Part shown: in pieces, positions 34,570-46,560 of the stretch
Layout of the letters: every line of letters starts with the position of its first letter
How positions within the stretch are numbered: the stretch's first letter is position 1
Origin: Aphidius gifuensis
Taxonomy: Eukaryota; Arthropoda; Insecta; Hymenoptera; Braconidae
NCBI RefSeq assembly: GCF_014905175.1
Contig: NC_057788.1
Span: 12,983,404 to 13,047,403, forward strand
Reading direction: 5' to 3'
DNA length: 64,000 nucleotides
The notes under the pieces: model-generated
Databases searched by the model: none
Told to the model about the DNA's origin: nothing
Seen by the model: the letters and a program-made list of their open reading frames with translations, nothing else
Translations under genes and position numbers: made by a program

Positions 34570-35790
34570 AAACAAAAAACGGAAAAATGCGAAATCAGAG
34601 CTTATTTAACCGGATTATTCGGACGATTTTAATATCTCAATAATTTGAATATATTATTGACTGGTAAATAGAGAATGAAATAAAAACACGATCAAAGTTG
34701 TTTGAGTAGATCACTCAAACAATTTTTTTACTAATTTGGTGTTATCATTGCCATATTTATTAGCTCTGCCATATTTAGTTGTATCGGTGTATAAATTTAT
34801 TGACTTGTTTAACTACATGCAGTGGTTTTAATTCCTATTATTACTTATGCTATTGACTAATATAACTCACCTGCAAAATTATACTCCAATTATCGACATC
34901 AAATATGCTGCTTAATCGTTCATCAATTAAGCACGCTGAGTCGCTTAATGAAGTTGATATACTACAAACAAAATATGGTATTTACATGCCAGTTCAACCA
35001 TAATCATTAAATCATTTATGAATGTAATGCTAATTTTTTTTTTTATATCTCTACTTCATTTTCATGCAAGTGTTTTCACATGATTAATTACATTTTAAAT
35101 AACTGAAATTTTTATCACTTAATGAATTAATAATATTACTTGCCATAACTTTCAAATTATTTATTTTTCTGAACGAGAGTTAAAGTATGTTAAATTAATT
35201 ATTCAAATACTTTCAAGAGTGTTTTCAAAACAATGAAGTAGCAGATGTTGATAATACAAAGATTTAGTTTAGATTTATCAATTCGTTTAGATTTATTGCT
35301 AGTTCGATTGGCACACTCGCAAAAAATTTAAAAAGTAACAAGAATAATTTTTCCAACAGTTTCTGTATGAATGATGCCGAGTTTGAATTGTTTACAAAAA
35401 AGATGTTTTCCCTTCCGATCATCTAAATAATTGCGTTGGATTCAATGCTAAACAACTTTCCTTAAAAAGTATTATTTATTTTTTATATTTTATTAATTTT
35501 CTTTTTTGTTTTTTTATTTTTGGATACATTGATTGTGTAACTAGTATAGCCTAGATAAATTCAAATTGAGAAATGTCAAGATACTCATCATGTCGTGTCA
35601 GAGATGAAAGATCAAAATTATAATAATAAAATTGAGAAGAAAAAAACGATTAGTATTTTTCACAAATAAATATCGGAAAAAACTTCTAAATTTTTTGTTG
35701 CTGTTAGTTATTTCATGTAATCTGTATTTAAAATTGAATATAATGAGGAAGGAAAAAGAAAATGTTCGATCATTAGTTAAAATAATTACA
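34570..35790. other. No gene; one short palindrome
   Basis: AT-rich. TTGTTTGAGT, AGATC, ACTCAAACAA at about 34699-34723 is a perfect 10-bp stem. Sequence from about 35790 may already be coding for the MULE remnant. Confidence 0.4.
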
Positions 35791-35856
35791 AATACCTAAA
35801 CTAGAACTAGATGTCAACTTAGACACTATAAAAGTAATCATCTTGGAGTACGATTA

Positions 35857-36473
35857 ATGGCAAATAGCAAGGTTTTGAAACATCATAATTGTGAAATTGG
35901 TGGTTACATTGGAGACATTCCTAGTTCAACATTATCAGCTTTGAAGAGTACCTGGTCTTATCAAGTTGTCAAGCTACCTGATAAAAATAACACTCTGAAA
36001 GGTTTTTTTACAGCTCTATACGGAATAGACAATGAAAATGATACAGGAAAAGAACTGAATACAGTTGTCATAAAATACTTGCAGTATTGCTTTACTTATT
36101 CCACGGCTCAAAATAAAGGCAACAGTGAAGCCATGTCTAATGCTGTTAGAAACATCTCTTTTTATGCAAACAACATGCATGATAATTGTAGTAGTTGGTG
36201 TGTTTTTTAAAAAGATCCAGACAATTAAGAACATGCAACAGTGCCAGGAGGCATCAAGCTCAGTATTGTTTGAATATCCCAAAAATCTTTTCGGTAAATT
36301 GGCAAATAACGCCAAAAAATATTGCGCATTGTGCATTCAGTAATGACAATGAAGGCTTTCACTCTTCTGTTACTCGCTTTCATTCGAAGTTACCATGTTA
36401 CAGCAAGTCAGATTCTGCTGATATCGTGTTGCCTCTGCAGTTGCTAGCAAAAATGAAGGACCAAATTATCTAA
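35857..36473 (+). pseudogene. Mutator-like (MULE) transposase remnant
   Basis: Frame 35857-36210 reads KHHNCEIGGYIGDIPSST, then VVKLPDKNNTLKGFFTALY and VIKYLQYCFTYSTAQNKGNS, ending MHDNCSSWC. This order resembles animal Mutator-like transposase domains, where a GDGDSS-type motif is followed by a NHxxKxF-type stretch and an HxxC pair; the GD lacks its second Asp here. Two frame changes near 36205 and 36330 continue the match in other frames (EYPKNLFGKLANNAKKY; NEGFHSSVTRFHSKL) to 36473. It sits 5' of the exonuclease-like remnant, probably one original protein. The family is inferred from motif order only. Confidence 0.5.
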
Positions 36474-36619
36474 ATAACGTTTTTCAAACTTAATGTAAAT
36501 ATAAGGAATAATTTTACGAAATTTATTGACAAAAAAGATCCATTAAATATACAAATAGCTGCTAAACAAAATACATACGATTATAGAAAAAAAAAAAATG
36601 CAACGAAAACTAAAAAGAG

Positions 36620-37616
36620 CATAACTACGCTATCGAAAACAGAAGCAAGAAGGACAAATGTATGAAACTGATATGGGTCTATTTGGTGATGATACAACAG
36701 AAAACATACAATTGCTTGATAAGGAGGTTGTTGAATGTGCTGATGATTCTGGAATTGGTCTTGAATTTATTGATAACAATGTTGAAAGTTGTTGAGATAA
36801 TAATGGTTCTAAGACTGAACATAGTGTGAGGATTAAATGTCATGATACAAGTCTACTGGGTAAATATAATTGAATATATTTTGACTTAGAAACAAGTGGT
36901 TTTGTCAAAAATTGTGATATTTTACAAATTGCAATGTCAAGTGAGCATGATAAATTTGACATGTTTGTCAAGCCATCACTGCCAATTGATCTGAAGGCCA
37001 ATGATGTCCATAGTAAAGAGTTGTTTTTATATGGAGTAAAAACTAAAAGTGATCTAAAACAAGTTGTTGCAACAAAACTGATCAAATTTAACAAATTTTA
37101 ACAAATGTAGTACGTATATCAATTTCAATTGCGAATAACAGGACCTTTGACACAACTTTAATTGTCAACTTTTTTGAAAAACTATCTATGCTTGAAACCT
37201 TTAAAAACTTGGTGATTAGTTTTACTTCTTCTCCGACAAAAATATCTTTTGAAAAAAGGCAAAAAGGGCACATACCTTTGTTGGTTTAGTTATAGACGAA
37301 TTAAAAATGCCAATTGCTAATGTACACAATGCTAGCTATCATATATCTCTACTTGATCGTTGTATACAAAAAGCTAGTATAACATATGAAAATATTGGTG
37401 ATAAATGTGTAACGATAGACGAAGTGCATGCAAAGAAAAAACAACTCAAACAAAAACAATAAAATTCATAACCTACCTAGCAATTTGAAACCAGTTTTGA
37501 AAAACTATATAGTATATGAAGAAGCTAGTGCTGGTATCACTATGGAGTTACTGAAAAGTACTTATTGTAATGAAGAAGTCAATTGTACGATTTACTACAA
37601 CAAGAAGAGAAAATAA
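36620..37616 (+). pseudogene. DEDDh exonuclease-like remnant downstream of the MULE domain
   Basis: A broken frame has an acidic stretch (GLFGDDTTENIQLLDKEV), then IYFDLETSGFVKNCDILQIA, exonuclease motif I with D-x-E. MFVKPSLPIDLKANDVHSKE and later NVHNASYHISLLDRC follow, the latter like motif III of the DEDDh (DnaQ/RNase T) family, although the usual H-x4-D appears altered. Stops occur near 36795, 36871 and 37099, and frames change near 37085 and 37300. The last open block (37428-37616) includes EEASAGITMELLKSTYC. Known animal MULE-derived proteins can carry such a nuclease domain; that link is from memory. Confidence 0.5.
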
Positions 37617-38605
37617 TCGTTGTCATCACATAAAGTCTAATATGATGATAAATAATGTACTTGATTTTTAAAAAAATAATTTAAAACTTATTAGAAAACT
37701 CATCGTGATTTATGAAATAAGAAATTTAATATTGATCTGAAATGAATTTATAACAATAATATATTTGTTGGAAACTGAAATATTATTTATGATGAAAAAT
37801 TTGATTTGTATATCATTTCTATTGTCCTTCTCAAATCCCTCAGTTTCTATTATTGCATTTAATTTGTAATGTTTTTATTCTATATGACATTGTTATTATT
37901 ATGATCGTTGATCAATATTAATCTTTAACTCTAAATAAATATATTTTGATTATTTTATTGATATTTATATATATTTCCGCTCCATTTAAAACATTTATTG
38001 GGTTTTTCTTTTCTCTCCTTACAGTGTTTTTAACTCGTCATGGCCGACTATCGGAAAATTAGTAAAAAACAATTTTTTATCACATCTTTATAATAACTAC
38101 GTAAAAATTAGTAATATATCTTCATATTCATATGAGCCAGATATTAAAACATTCCTTATTATTTTTATTATTACCTATCAGTTTTTCAATAAATGCTTAG
38201 ATTATTAATGTCATGAAGTTGTGACTAAAGAAATTTCAAACATTCCCTTCTGTAAGAGCCCATGTTTGACCGCTCTAGAAGATGCCAACTTTAATTAATT
38301 ATTATAGAAAAAAGAAGTTCGTAACAGGAAATATCATTTTACGAAAAGATCCGTTAGTATTTCCATTACACACTGTATAAATTTGAAAAAATACGGAGAT
38401 TCGGTAAGTAGCTAAGAACGTATTTTGATTATCTGAAATCATAAAAATTTTAGTTCATATTATTTATATGACAGTAAATATATACAATTTAAATATATGT
38501 TGTAAAGGCTGTTGATAATACAGTATTTTTGATTATGATATAAGGGAAGGTGTAAGCGTGAGTTACGGAAAAGTATGGAAGAAAAATGAAGAAATAATAA
38601 AAAAA
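37617..38605. other. No gene seen
   Basis: AT-rich spacer between the MULE remnant and copy 2 of the Helitron-like repeat. Confidence 0.4.
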
Positions 38606-40705
38606 CGATGAAACAGTTGCTGAAGCAACTGTGCCTGCCCTGCGGGGGAAATTTTGATTTCTTTATTGAAATTCGTGATTACAAATTTTTTTTATTGTTA
38701 CAATGATTACTGTTACAACTAAAAATTATTCATCCATTTTGTTTGTTCTTTCCATATTTTCTCTAGAAAATTTAGTATCTTTACTTGGTTTATTAAATTT
38801 TTTTTATTCAAATTTCATTTTACTTCATAATCACTGTCGTCTGCTAATGTTATTGTTCTTTTTTTAATAACCGTCCTGTCATTGCATATATAAATTCTAC
38901 TTCATTTATTGCTATTATGACTGTGGTGATATCTGTATAATAACATTATCAACATTAAAAAATTTTCTTTTTTTTTGCTAAAATAATTTTACCTGCAGAT
39001 GAATTATTTGGTAGATGATTTCTTGTATTTTTTCAATTTCAAATTAATCTTTATTATATTTTTATTTTCCTCATCATCTTCGAATTTTATATTCTACTGG
39101 TATCATCATTTCTTTATAATTATTTATTGACGAATATTGTTTATTAACTTTTCTCACTAATCTTTCAGTGATCTTATATATTTTGTTCAACTTGAATGTT
39201 TAATAATTTATCATATGTTAATAATTTTCTTTTTTGTTTTATACATTTTATTGAAAACGGTACCTCAATCAATCTATGATATTTATTTGCAGCTTCTCCA
39301 AAAAAAAATACATCTTATTTTGTCACTTTCATCACATATATACATCGTAAATTTTTTACCAGTTCCTTATTCGTTTTTCCAATCTATTATTTCACTTTTA
39401 TTGATAATTCGTGCTCGAATTGTATCACTGTATTGAATTTTAAATTTAATTTTTTATGTAAATTATATTCATTTCTAATTTTTAACTTACGATATTGTGT
39501 TTAATTTTAAATTTGTTATTTTTGTAATTTTCTTTTTCATTAACGTATTTTTTGTTGTGTTTTTATCACTCGGTTTTATTTTTTTTTTTCTTTTTTGGAT
39601 TGTTTCCTTCTTGTTCTCTTTTACCCATTTCAATTTTATTGGCTTCTAATTTTAAAAATTTCGTCGTATCTGTTTTCAAACTGGTTAAAAATGATAGGTG
39701 CTTTTTTTTTTTTCTATTGATGATGTGATGTTGTTGCATTAATTTTGTTTTTATTTTTATGTCATTAATTTTTGGTTATTATATGTTGTTTTTAATTTGA
39801 CTAAAATGGATTCTGATTATTCTCCACATTATTATATCTTAGGTCACATATATAGTATTATTTTCTTCTGTTTTTTTTTAAACTTGTCATTTCATTTCAA
39901 TTTTTTTTTTTTGTGATTTATTTGATAATTTCTCTTAGATTTCTATTCGCATGTTAGCAGAGGGTAACATAATTGAAATCGAATTTACTTTTATGTATTC
40001 AGTGGTCTTTCTTCCATATTTTTCCATATTTATCATATTTTTTTTTATAATCAGTGATTTTTCCATGATATTTTGCTATATTTTCTCTCTATATATTCCT
40101 TTATGTTTACTGATGTTTTCTGATATTTTCCAGTTTCATCATGTTTAGATTAATGAAGTGACTTAGAAAATTTTTGAGGGATCTACTATGGTTGGGAAGG
40201 AGAGGGGAGAACTTAATTGATATGCTCTTATATTTATTGTAATTTTTTTCATATTCACTGATTTTACTTTGATATTTTCCTATTTTTTTCTACATCTTCC
40301 TTTATATTTACTGATATTTTCCCATATGTATCGTATTTTTCTTCATATTCAGTAAGTTTTCCTCGATATTTACTGATATTTCCATGATATTTTCCCATAA
40401 CTATCGGATTTTTCTTTATATCCAGTAATTTTTCCTAAATATCTCCTGAAATTTTCCCTTATTTATCGTTGTTTTCTTCATATTCACTGACTTTTCTTCG
40501 ATATTTTTCTTTTTTTTTCTACATTTTCCTTTATATTTACTGATATTTTCCCATATGTATCGTATTTTTCTTCATATTCAGTAATTTTTCTTTATATTTA
40601 CTGATATTTTCGATATTTATCGTATTTTGTTTTATATTCTGTTTTATATAGGGGAGGGGGGGGGGGGGGCCAGATGAACAGCGGAAACAATAGGAAATTC
40701 CCTAA
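38606..40705 (+). mobile_element. Helitron-like repeat, copy 2
   Basis: Shares CAGTTGCTGAAGCAACTGTG then CCTGCCCTGCGGGGGAA at the left end with copy 1 and ends AATAGGAAATTCCCTAA. It is longer than copy 1 in the middle: 39590-39980 (ATCTTAGGTCACATATAT, TTTTGGTTATTATATGTTG) matches copy 3 but is missing from copy 1. ATATTTACTGATATTTTCC units fill 40020-40650. The former coding blocks are decayed. Confidence 0.65.
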
Positions 40706-42180
40706 AAAAGTAGATAAAAAATTTTTAAAAAAAGTGAGTGGAAGTGAGGGAAGAACAGATAAAAAAGACACAAACAATTTTGAAAAAGTGAAGAAGAATT
40801 AGGAAAAGATTGCAAAAAAAAAAGTTCAAAAAAGAAAAGTGAGAGATGAGAGTAAGATGGAAAAAAAGAAGAGAGTGAGAGAGAAGGGAGAAAAGAGGAC
40901 GGAAACGGATCTGAAAATATGACAGAGGAGGTAAAAGGTACAATAGTAGTGAGAATAAAAAGAGGAAGAAAGTGCAGAGAAATGAGAGCCAACGAAAGGG
41001 GTGAGAAAAAAGATAAAGAAAAAAATAAGAAAGAGAGAAAGAAAGCTGAAGAAAAGAGAGAAAGTAGCTACAGTGAGATATTAGTGTTTGGAGCAGCGGT
41101 GGGCGAACAAGAACGCCACCTGGAATAAGTGACTGGCAAAATAACAACAGCACTTTACATGAGCGATACTAGACAGACAACGGCAAAAAAAAAAACGAAA
41201 AGTAAAGATATAGAGGTAAACGAAATTAAGAGCGAAGGTGAAAACAAAGACGAAAAAGATTCAGAAAGGAATGAAGAGGTGGGCAATGCATTCAGTGGGT
41301 CAAGTGAAGAGGATAAAAAAAAAGAATAACCATGATAATAAGGAAGAAATACATGAGGAGATAAGGTTAAGGAATGAGTTTTTAACATGCTTAGAGACGG
41401 GAACGAATAACACGATAAAAAGCATTATGGTAGGGGTATTAGAGCAAGTTGGAGCATTTCCAGAAAGACGGTTGAAAGGAATGGAATAAAGAATAACGAA
41501 GCAATAAAAAGTCATTGAAAGAACAAATGGAGCGACAGCAAGAAAAACAGGGCAAAATATAGGGAGAATTAAAGAGGATCATGTTGATATGACAAGAATA
41601 ATGACAGATAGCGTGAAAATAATAACTGGAAAAATGGCGACAATGACAGATACGCTTATAAAAAAGAGAAAAAAAATGAGGGCGATAAGAAGGAGAGTGA
41701 AGAGGGAAGAACTAAAGCAAATATTCAAAGAAATGAAAAAAAGTATTAAAAACTAAACATGAGCAAAATACTGAAGGAAATAAATGGGAAAATATCGAAA
41801 GAGACAATAGCAGAAAAAGGGAATGAAGAGGCTGATAATAATTTAACACATGAATCTGAAAAAAACAGGGAAGAGAGGAAAAATAGAAAATAAAGAAATC
41901 ATATTGTTGTCAGTGATAATGAAAAAATGGAAGAGGAAAAAAATAAAAAAAGAAAAAAGACAGAGAATAAAAAAAAAAAAAAAGAAATAAATACCGAGCG
42001 TAAGTAAACGAACGTATGGAAAGATAGACAATTAAAAAAAAAGCAAGCCAAATAAATTGGAAGAGGGAGAGTGAGAAAAAAAAAGAAAAGAGAGAGGAAA
42101 GAGGAAGTACAGCGTAATTTTTAAGGGTGACATAATAGGTAAATAGCAAAAAGAAGAAAAAAAGAAGTACAAGAATTATT
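40706..42180 (+). other. Purine-rich Lys/Glu-coding tract, decayed
   Basis: The plus strand is strongly A/G-biased. Fragments of 66-83 residues in different frames are Lys/Glu/Arg-rich; one (41238-41489) ends NTIKSIMVGVLEQVGAFPER. They might be remains of a coiled-coil ORF1 or Gag, but the composition alone could produce them. The opposing Phe/Leu/Ser-rich frames are shadows. Confidence 0.3.
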
Positions 42181-42185
42181 AAAAG

Positions 42186-42380
42186 ACAAGGTATCCCAGG
42201 TAGAAATTGAGCATCCTTTCGACGTCGATTTGAAGTCGAATTTCGAGCTCGGATCTCGATTTGACATCCGTATGTATGTCGGTTGGACGTCGAAACGTTA
42301 CGCTAAAGTAGCTCGGACGGACGTCGAAAATCGAGCTCGGACCGAGGTCGAAAAACGCTCGATTCGACGTCGATCCAGAG
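42186..42380. repeat. CpG-rich GACGTCGA repeat block, copy 1
   Basis: Starts CCCAGGTAGAAATTGAGCAT and contains repeated TTCGACGTCGA, GACGTCGAAA and GAGCTCGGA motifs, many self-complementary. It is sharply more GC- and CpG-rich than the flanks. The start resembles the GGTAGAAAT termini of the MITEs at 10109 and 26750. Confidence 0.65.
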
Positions 42381-42738
42381 GGAGCTTTAACATAATTCTG
42401 TGAGGGAGATTAAGAGACAAGGGGTTCTCATAAACCATTATTTGATCATTTAAAAGAAGTTATAATATCATTGATGCTAATTATTATTGATGCTATTATC
42501 ATCATTGATAAACAACATTAATTCCCTAACCTCACCTTCTTCTCAGCTACTGCTTTTCTTTGGTATATTAATTTATTAACAAATAAAATTCAACTAATTA
42601 TTATTCGTTAATTTTAATTTAAAAAACCAAACAAACATAATAGGAAATTGGATAAATAATTTTAATTATAATTTTAAAATTTTAATTAAGAGTGCGCAGT
42701 AGTATCTGCGCAATTTTTTTTTGCTAAAATGTTAGAAA
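42381..42738. other. No gene seen
   Basis: AT-rich spacer. A small inverted pair GTGCGCAGTAGTATCTGCGCA lies near 42692. Confidence 0.4.
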
Positions 42739-42993
42739 ATGTTAGAAAGACAACGTTCTATTGAAGAAGCTGTTGCTGCAACTCGTAGTCTTCATTTACC
42801 ACGACATGAACAACAAAAATTATTACAAGAACAACAACAAAAAGCATCATACACTGATAACAACAAACGTGCAGCAAGAAAAAAAAAAAAAAAAAAAAAA
42901 AGACACATCAGAGCTATAGTTAAATTAAATAGTCCAAATGTCGTTCTGTTAATAATAAAATTTACGAACAACCTGGTTATGTTTGCAAGTTAA
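42739..42993 (+). CDS. Hypothetical Gln- and Lys-rich ORF
   Basis: Unrecognised. It is 84 residues starting with ATG 42739. The first half (RQRSIEEAVAATRSLHLPRH, then EQQKLLQEQQQ) has real-protein composition and a possible helix. A Lys run from a poly-A tract (42881-42900) follows, after which the sequence looks random. It may be a decayed exon or retrocopy fragment of a Gln-rich cellular protein. Confidence 0.35.
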   Translation: MLERQRSIEEAVAATRSLHLPRHEQQKLLQEQQQKASYTDNNKRAARKKKKKKKRHIRAIVKLNSPNVVLLIIKFTNNLVMFAS

Positions 42994-43204
42994 ATTAATA
43001 CAATAATTAATGACCATAGAACAATGAAAAGACAGCTGGTTTTGTCAGCTGAAATTTTTCATTTGAAAATAACTATTTTAATCGTTTTTTTTTTTTTTTC
43101 TTATTTGTTTTGTTTTAGATAATAATTCTACGTAACGAATATGTTATTTCTGAACTCCAAGGTGATATTTTTATGACAATTATTGAGCTTGTTATTAATA
43201 TCAC

Positions 43205-43530
43205 ATCCCAGGTAGAAATCAGTCTCGGGGATCGAGGCTTGACGCTCGGATCGACGTCGGCAGCGAGCTCTATTCGATGTCGAAATGTTACGCTATTCGA
43301 CGTCGAAACGAGACTAAAACGAGACTCAAAAAAAAAAAGTTGAAAAAAAACTCAAAAATGTTATTGTTTAATTGTTTTATAGAGTTTCATTGTAAATTTT
43401 AAAAAATCAAATAAATATTACTTATAAAACAATATAATTAATGAATTTTAAGGCATTTTTCTATTCAGTCTCGGTGTAACCGGTTTTTAGTCTCGATTCG
43501 ACGTCGAAACAAGACTAAAACGAGGCTAAA
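43205..43530. repeat. CpG-rich GACGTCGA repeat block, copy 2
   Basis: Starts CCCAGGTAGAAATCAGTCTC, with TTCGACGTCGAAACGAGACT twice (about 43300 and 43497), spaced by about 150 bp of AT-rich DNA. Related to the block at 42186. Confidence 0.65.
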
Positions 43531-43559
43531 GGTGGAGCCACAAACATGCGCCATTTATA

Positions 43560-43965
43560 CTACGCATCTTATGTTCGTGAAAAAAAAAAAAATCTTCAAG
43601 GAAAAGCAGTAGCTAAGGAAAAAATGTAGCTAAGAAATTAATGTAGCCAGAAAAATTATGCGGTAAGCAACATTTATTTTTCAGCTACTGTTTTTTTTTT
43701 AGACAACTTCATTTTTCAAAGTAAATTACATGTAATATATTTATGTAAGAAAAAATAATGTCCAAGGAAAAGCAGTAGCTAAGGAAAAGATGTAGCTAAG
43801 GAAAAGATGTAGCTAAGGAATAGATGTAGCCAAAAAATTGTGTTTCAAGGAAATAATTCCTTAGTCACATTAATTCCTTAGCTACATCTTTTCCTTAGCT
43901 ACATCTTTTCCTTAGCTACTGCTTTTCCTTGGACATTTTTTATTTATATTATGAATAAAATACAT
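43560..43965. repeat. Palindromic repeat of AAGGAAAAGCAGTAGCT units
   Basis: Units CTAAGGAAAAGATGTAG and AAGGAAAAGCAGTAGCTAAG repeat on the plus strand (43598-43840) and appear inverted at 43858-43942 (CCTTAGCTACATCTTTTCCT). The centre, near 43845-43858, forms a long hairpin. It interrupts the Helitron gene on its downstream side. Confidence 0.75.
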
Positions 43966-43979
43966 GTAAATTTGTAAAA

Positions 43980-44156
43980 ATACATTGCCATAGCATGGTT
44001 TCCACGTTTTTCAGCATACCCTGGACTTGTTCGGACATTCCTTAAAAATTTATAAGCTGCGTTATTATCACAAAGCTTTTAACGGTTTTCTTCACCTTTC
44101 ACGTCTTTCACTGTTAAATTACCACCTCCGAAATTTTTACGCATAGCTGTACTATA
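43980..44156 (-). pseudogene. Helitron protein segment after the MITE
   Basis: Minus frame reads TAMRKNFGGGNLTVKDVKGE, then NNAAYKFLRNVRTSPGY. This matches the stretch preceding the Rep domain in Helitron proteins (NITAxQL ... AYxFLxxIRTSPxYW), with a stop after GEENR. It resumes the frame lost at the MITE. Confidence 0.65.
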
Positions 44157-44730
44157 CACAGAGAGAAATCCACAGCAAATATTACTGTAGTGGTATCGTA
44201 AAAATCATAGCTGACGTCATTAAAGCGACTAATTCCCACTTATTATAATGATTATTATTATATTTCATCTTAATTTTTTACTGTAGTCTACCGGAATTTT
44301 TGGAAGTCTTGAGTTAATGGTATAGTTTATGCCAGAAATTACTGTAGTGTACAGCAGGTTTTCCCGCCAGATGACACGAATATTTATTAGAAATCAAGTG
44401 TGTTTCTAACCTCTTCTAAAAGAGTTTATTGTTTTTATTTTATTCATGAATCTAAATAAAAATGCTGTGAAACACATGAAAATTATAAAATGGTCTATTT
44501 TTTAAAAATTAATAAACACGTCACATTTTTATTTTGATGTTTAAACAATAAGGTTTTATTTTATTTTTTGTGTTGTTTTTTTGTTTTGTTTTGATTAAAA
44601 TTACTGTAGTGTAGTATGAAATTCTAGTCCATCCTGGTGGCCTCCCCACGCAACTTCTCAATTTCCAGTAGACTACAGTAAAATGTGTTTGATACTCTAC
44701 AGCATTATTTGCTGCGGATTTCTCTCCGTG
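44157..44730. mobile_element. MITE with TA target duplication in the Helitron gene
   Basis: Ends CACAGAGAGAAATCCACAGC and its inverted match (one change in each of two sites) enclose 574 bp. TA stands at 44155-44156 and 44731-44732, as in Tc1/mariner-type elements. Helitron coding sequence lies on both sides. TTACTGTAG and CTACAGTAA motifs recur inside. No transposase. Confidence 0.85.
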
Positions 44731-44732
44731 TA

Positions 44733-44968
44733 ATTGCATTTTTCAAACAGTATAATAACTTTTCTTTAGCTTTATATAATACAACTTTCGGTTCGCAGTT
44801 TCTGCGATCATGATGTCGGATTTCTCATTTGACTCTACGGGTATAAAAAATTTTAGTTTTATCATATTCTAAATAATTTCCACCGTATATAGTTGGAAAT
44901 ACCAGCTCGTCTAAGTATTTCACAGATTCAAGCGACACAGGCTTTTTATTTTGTCCTCGAGCAATTAT
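44733..44968 (-). pseudogene. Helitron protein segment before the MITE
   Basis: After a frame change near 44965 the minus strand reads HIIARGQNKKPVSLES, then ELVFPTIYGGNYLEYD. This is the Helitron block with APGExxxPxSL and FPxIYxG motifs. A stop follows YTRRVK, but the frame continues with DRRNCEPKVVLYKAKEKLL up to the MITE. Confidence 0.7.
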
Positions 44969-45890
44969 ATGTACAGAGTCTTCTGCCACTTGGTTTTTTT
45001 TTATCTTCTCTCAGCATTCTTTCGTATTCAATAAGATTAAAGTTTTTTCTGATCATAGCTTCGTCAGATTCTATGAACATTGGAAATATTGAATCATCTA
45101 AAAACATTTCGTCGAAGTCATAATTTAATTTAACAGGATATTTACGTATTTCCTCTCCCTTCATTATATCACCGGAAGCAGTTATATCAGAATTTGAAAT
45201 CAATAGAGCCTTATCAAATTCAGTAATTTTCTTATTAATATTACCTGCTAGGTTTTCTTGTGGTATGTCAGTTATAAGAAAATTACTTGGTTTCACAGGA
45301 GAATTAAAATTATTAACTTGAGATATGCCAGGTATAATATGATTATTTTGTTCGACAATATTTTGTTGAACAACCGGACTTACGTCATTTATTTCTCGAG
45401 ATATCGTTTTCTCAATTTTTGAATAAACTATGAGTGATGGATTAATTAATGAATTTGCGTTAAAACTTGTTGTTTTTTCCAAACGAGGTATATCATCAAT
45501 TTTAATCCAGCCTGACTTTAGTAAAAAATAGCAAATATAGTGACCAGTTTCTTCTTTCGATTGAGGAAGGTCATAATTTATAATAAATTCAAGGCTGTAC
45601 TTTTCATTATTCAAAATTAAGACAGGAAAATTATTTTTTATAGATATTTCTTGAAATGGATTATGTTTCGCGATGCCCATCTTGACTGTATTAAGAAACA
45701 AAAACTCGCCGAAATGAATAGTTTGTTCTTTAGGACTTTTACAGTGAGCACAAATTTGTTTAAATTCGTTTGCGGTTTGCAATACACAGCCATTAAAATT
45801 TTCAAAGTCTTCTGATTCTATAAATACCGTTATTACTGTAGATGAAGTACATTTTATTTCACGGTAATCATTATTATTACAATTAACGAA
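44946..45890 (-). pseudogene. USP-like domain of the Helitron protein, C-terminal half
   Basis: Frame from about 45890 down to the stop at 44946. It starts with a Cys-rich part (REIKC, FNGC, ICAHCKSPKEQ) like the zinc ribbon of USPs, then LNNEKYSLEFIINYD and ETGHYICYFLLKSGWIKIDD. The last is the histidine box of family C19 ubiquitin-specific proteases (GHYxxY ... W...DD). About 150 residues of linker follow before the next Helitron block. One frameshift near 45890 separates it from the cysteine box. Protease activity on ubiquitin is inferred from motifs. Confidence 0.65.
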
Positions 45891-46560
45891 ACAGAGCTAA
45901 TACTGTTCTGCAAAATTGTTGTAGGGATGTCAGAGATTTCAAGCTTCTAGTGCCATTGGAACCAGTATCTATCTGATTTTCTTCCAAACTATTTAGTAAA
46001 AAGCAAATCCATGCTGATTTTTTAGATTTATAATCCAACGATTCAACAACAGCAATAATTGTGTCAAAAAATTGATTATTATTACTTACAAAATATTTTT
46101 TGACATTGGGCTCAGTATTGTATAAAGTAACCATACCATGAAAAATAGAATTTACTGAACATATAAGTTGGAAAGTTGTAATATCTTTTGAATTATTTCC
46201 ACTGTAACCATCAATCGTATTATCGAAAATTCCTCTCTCAGTTATCGATTGATATTTGTTCATTTCAACGGTTTTACTTTTTTCGAGTTGGACACAAGAT
46301 GGACTTGGTTGGACAAATAAGTTTTCAACGACTTCTTCGTTATTATTTTCAACATCTTCCGGATTCACAATAAAGTTGATCTGAGTTTCAGGATTTAAAG
46401 GATCATACAATTCGAAAGTTTCAAAATCAATCTTGATCTCATACATTTTATAAAGAGGCTTCTTATACAAAATGGAAACCGCGCGCATAACTTTTGAAGG
46501 ATTGATGGTTTCATTAATATAATCTGTACGATGGTTTATATTCCGTTTTAATTTCAGTTA
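45883..46560 (-). pseudogene. End of DUF6570 joined to USP-like domain, N-terminal half
   Basis: The frame opens inside the Helitron DUF6570 end (NPSKVMRAVSILYKKPLYKM) and runs without a break into an acidic linker and ERGIFDN, then ITTFQLICSVNSIFHGMV. The last matches the USP cysteine box (C-x2-N-S-x-x-x). The fusion of Helitron and USP parts is therefore in one frame. It ends with a stop at 45883 because of a frameshift. Confidence 0.6.

Noticed and set aside
40702..42149. Minus-strand Leu/Ser/Phe-rich frames that could suggest membrane proteins
   Set aside because: Complement of a purine-rich tract; hydrophobicity is a composition artefact.
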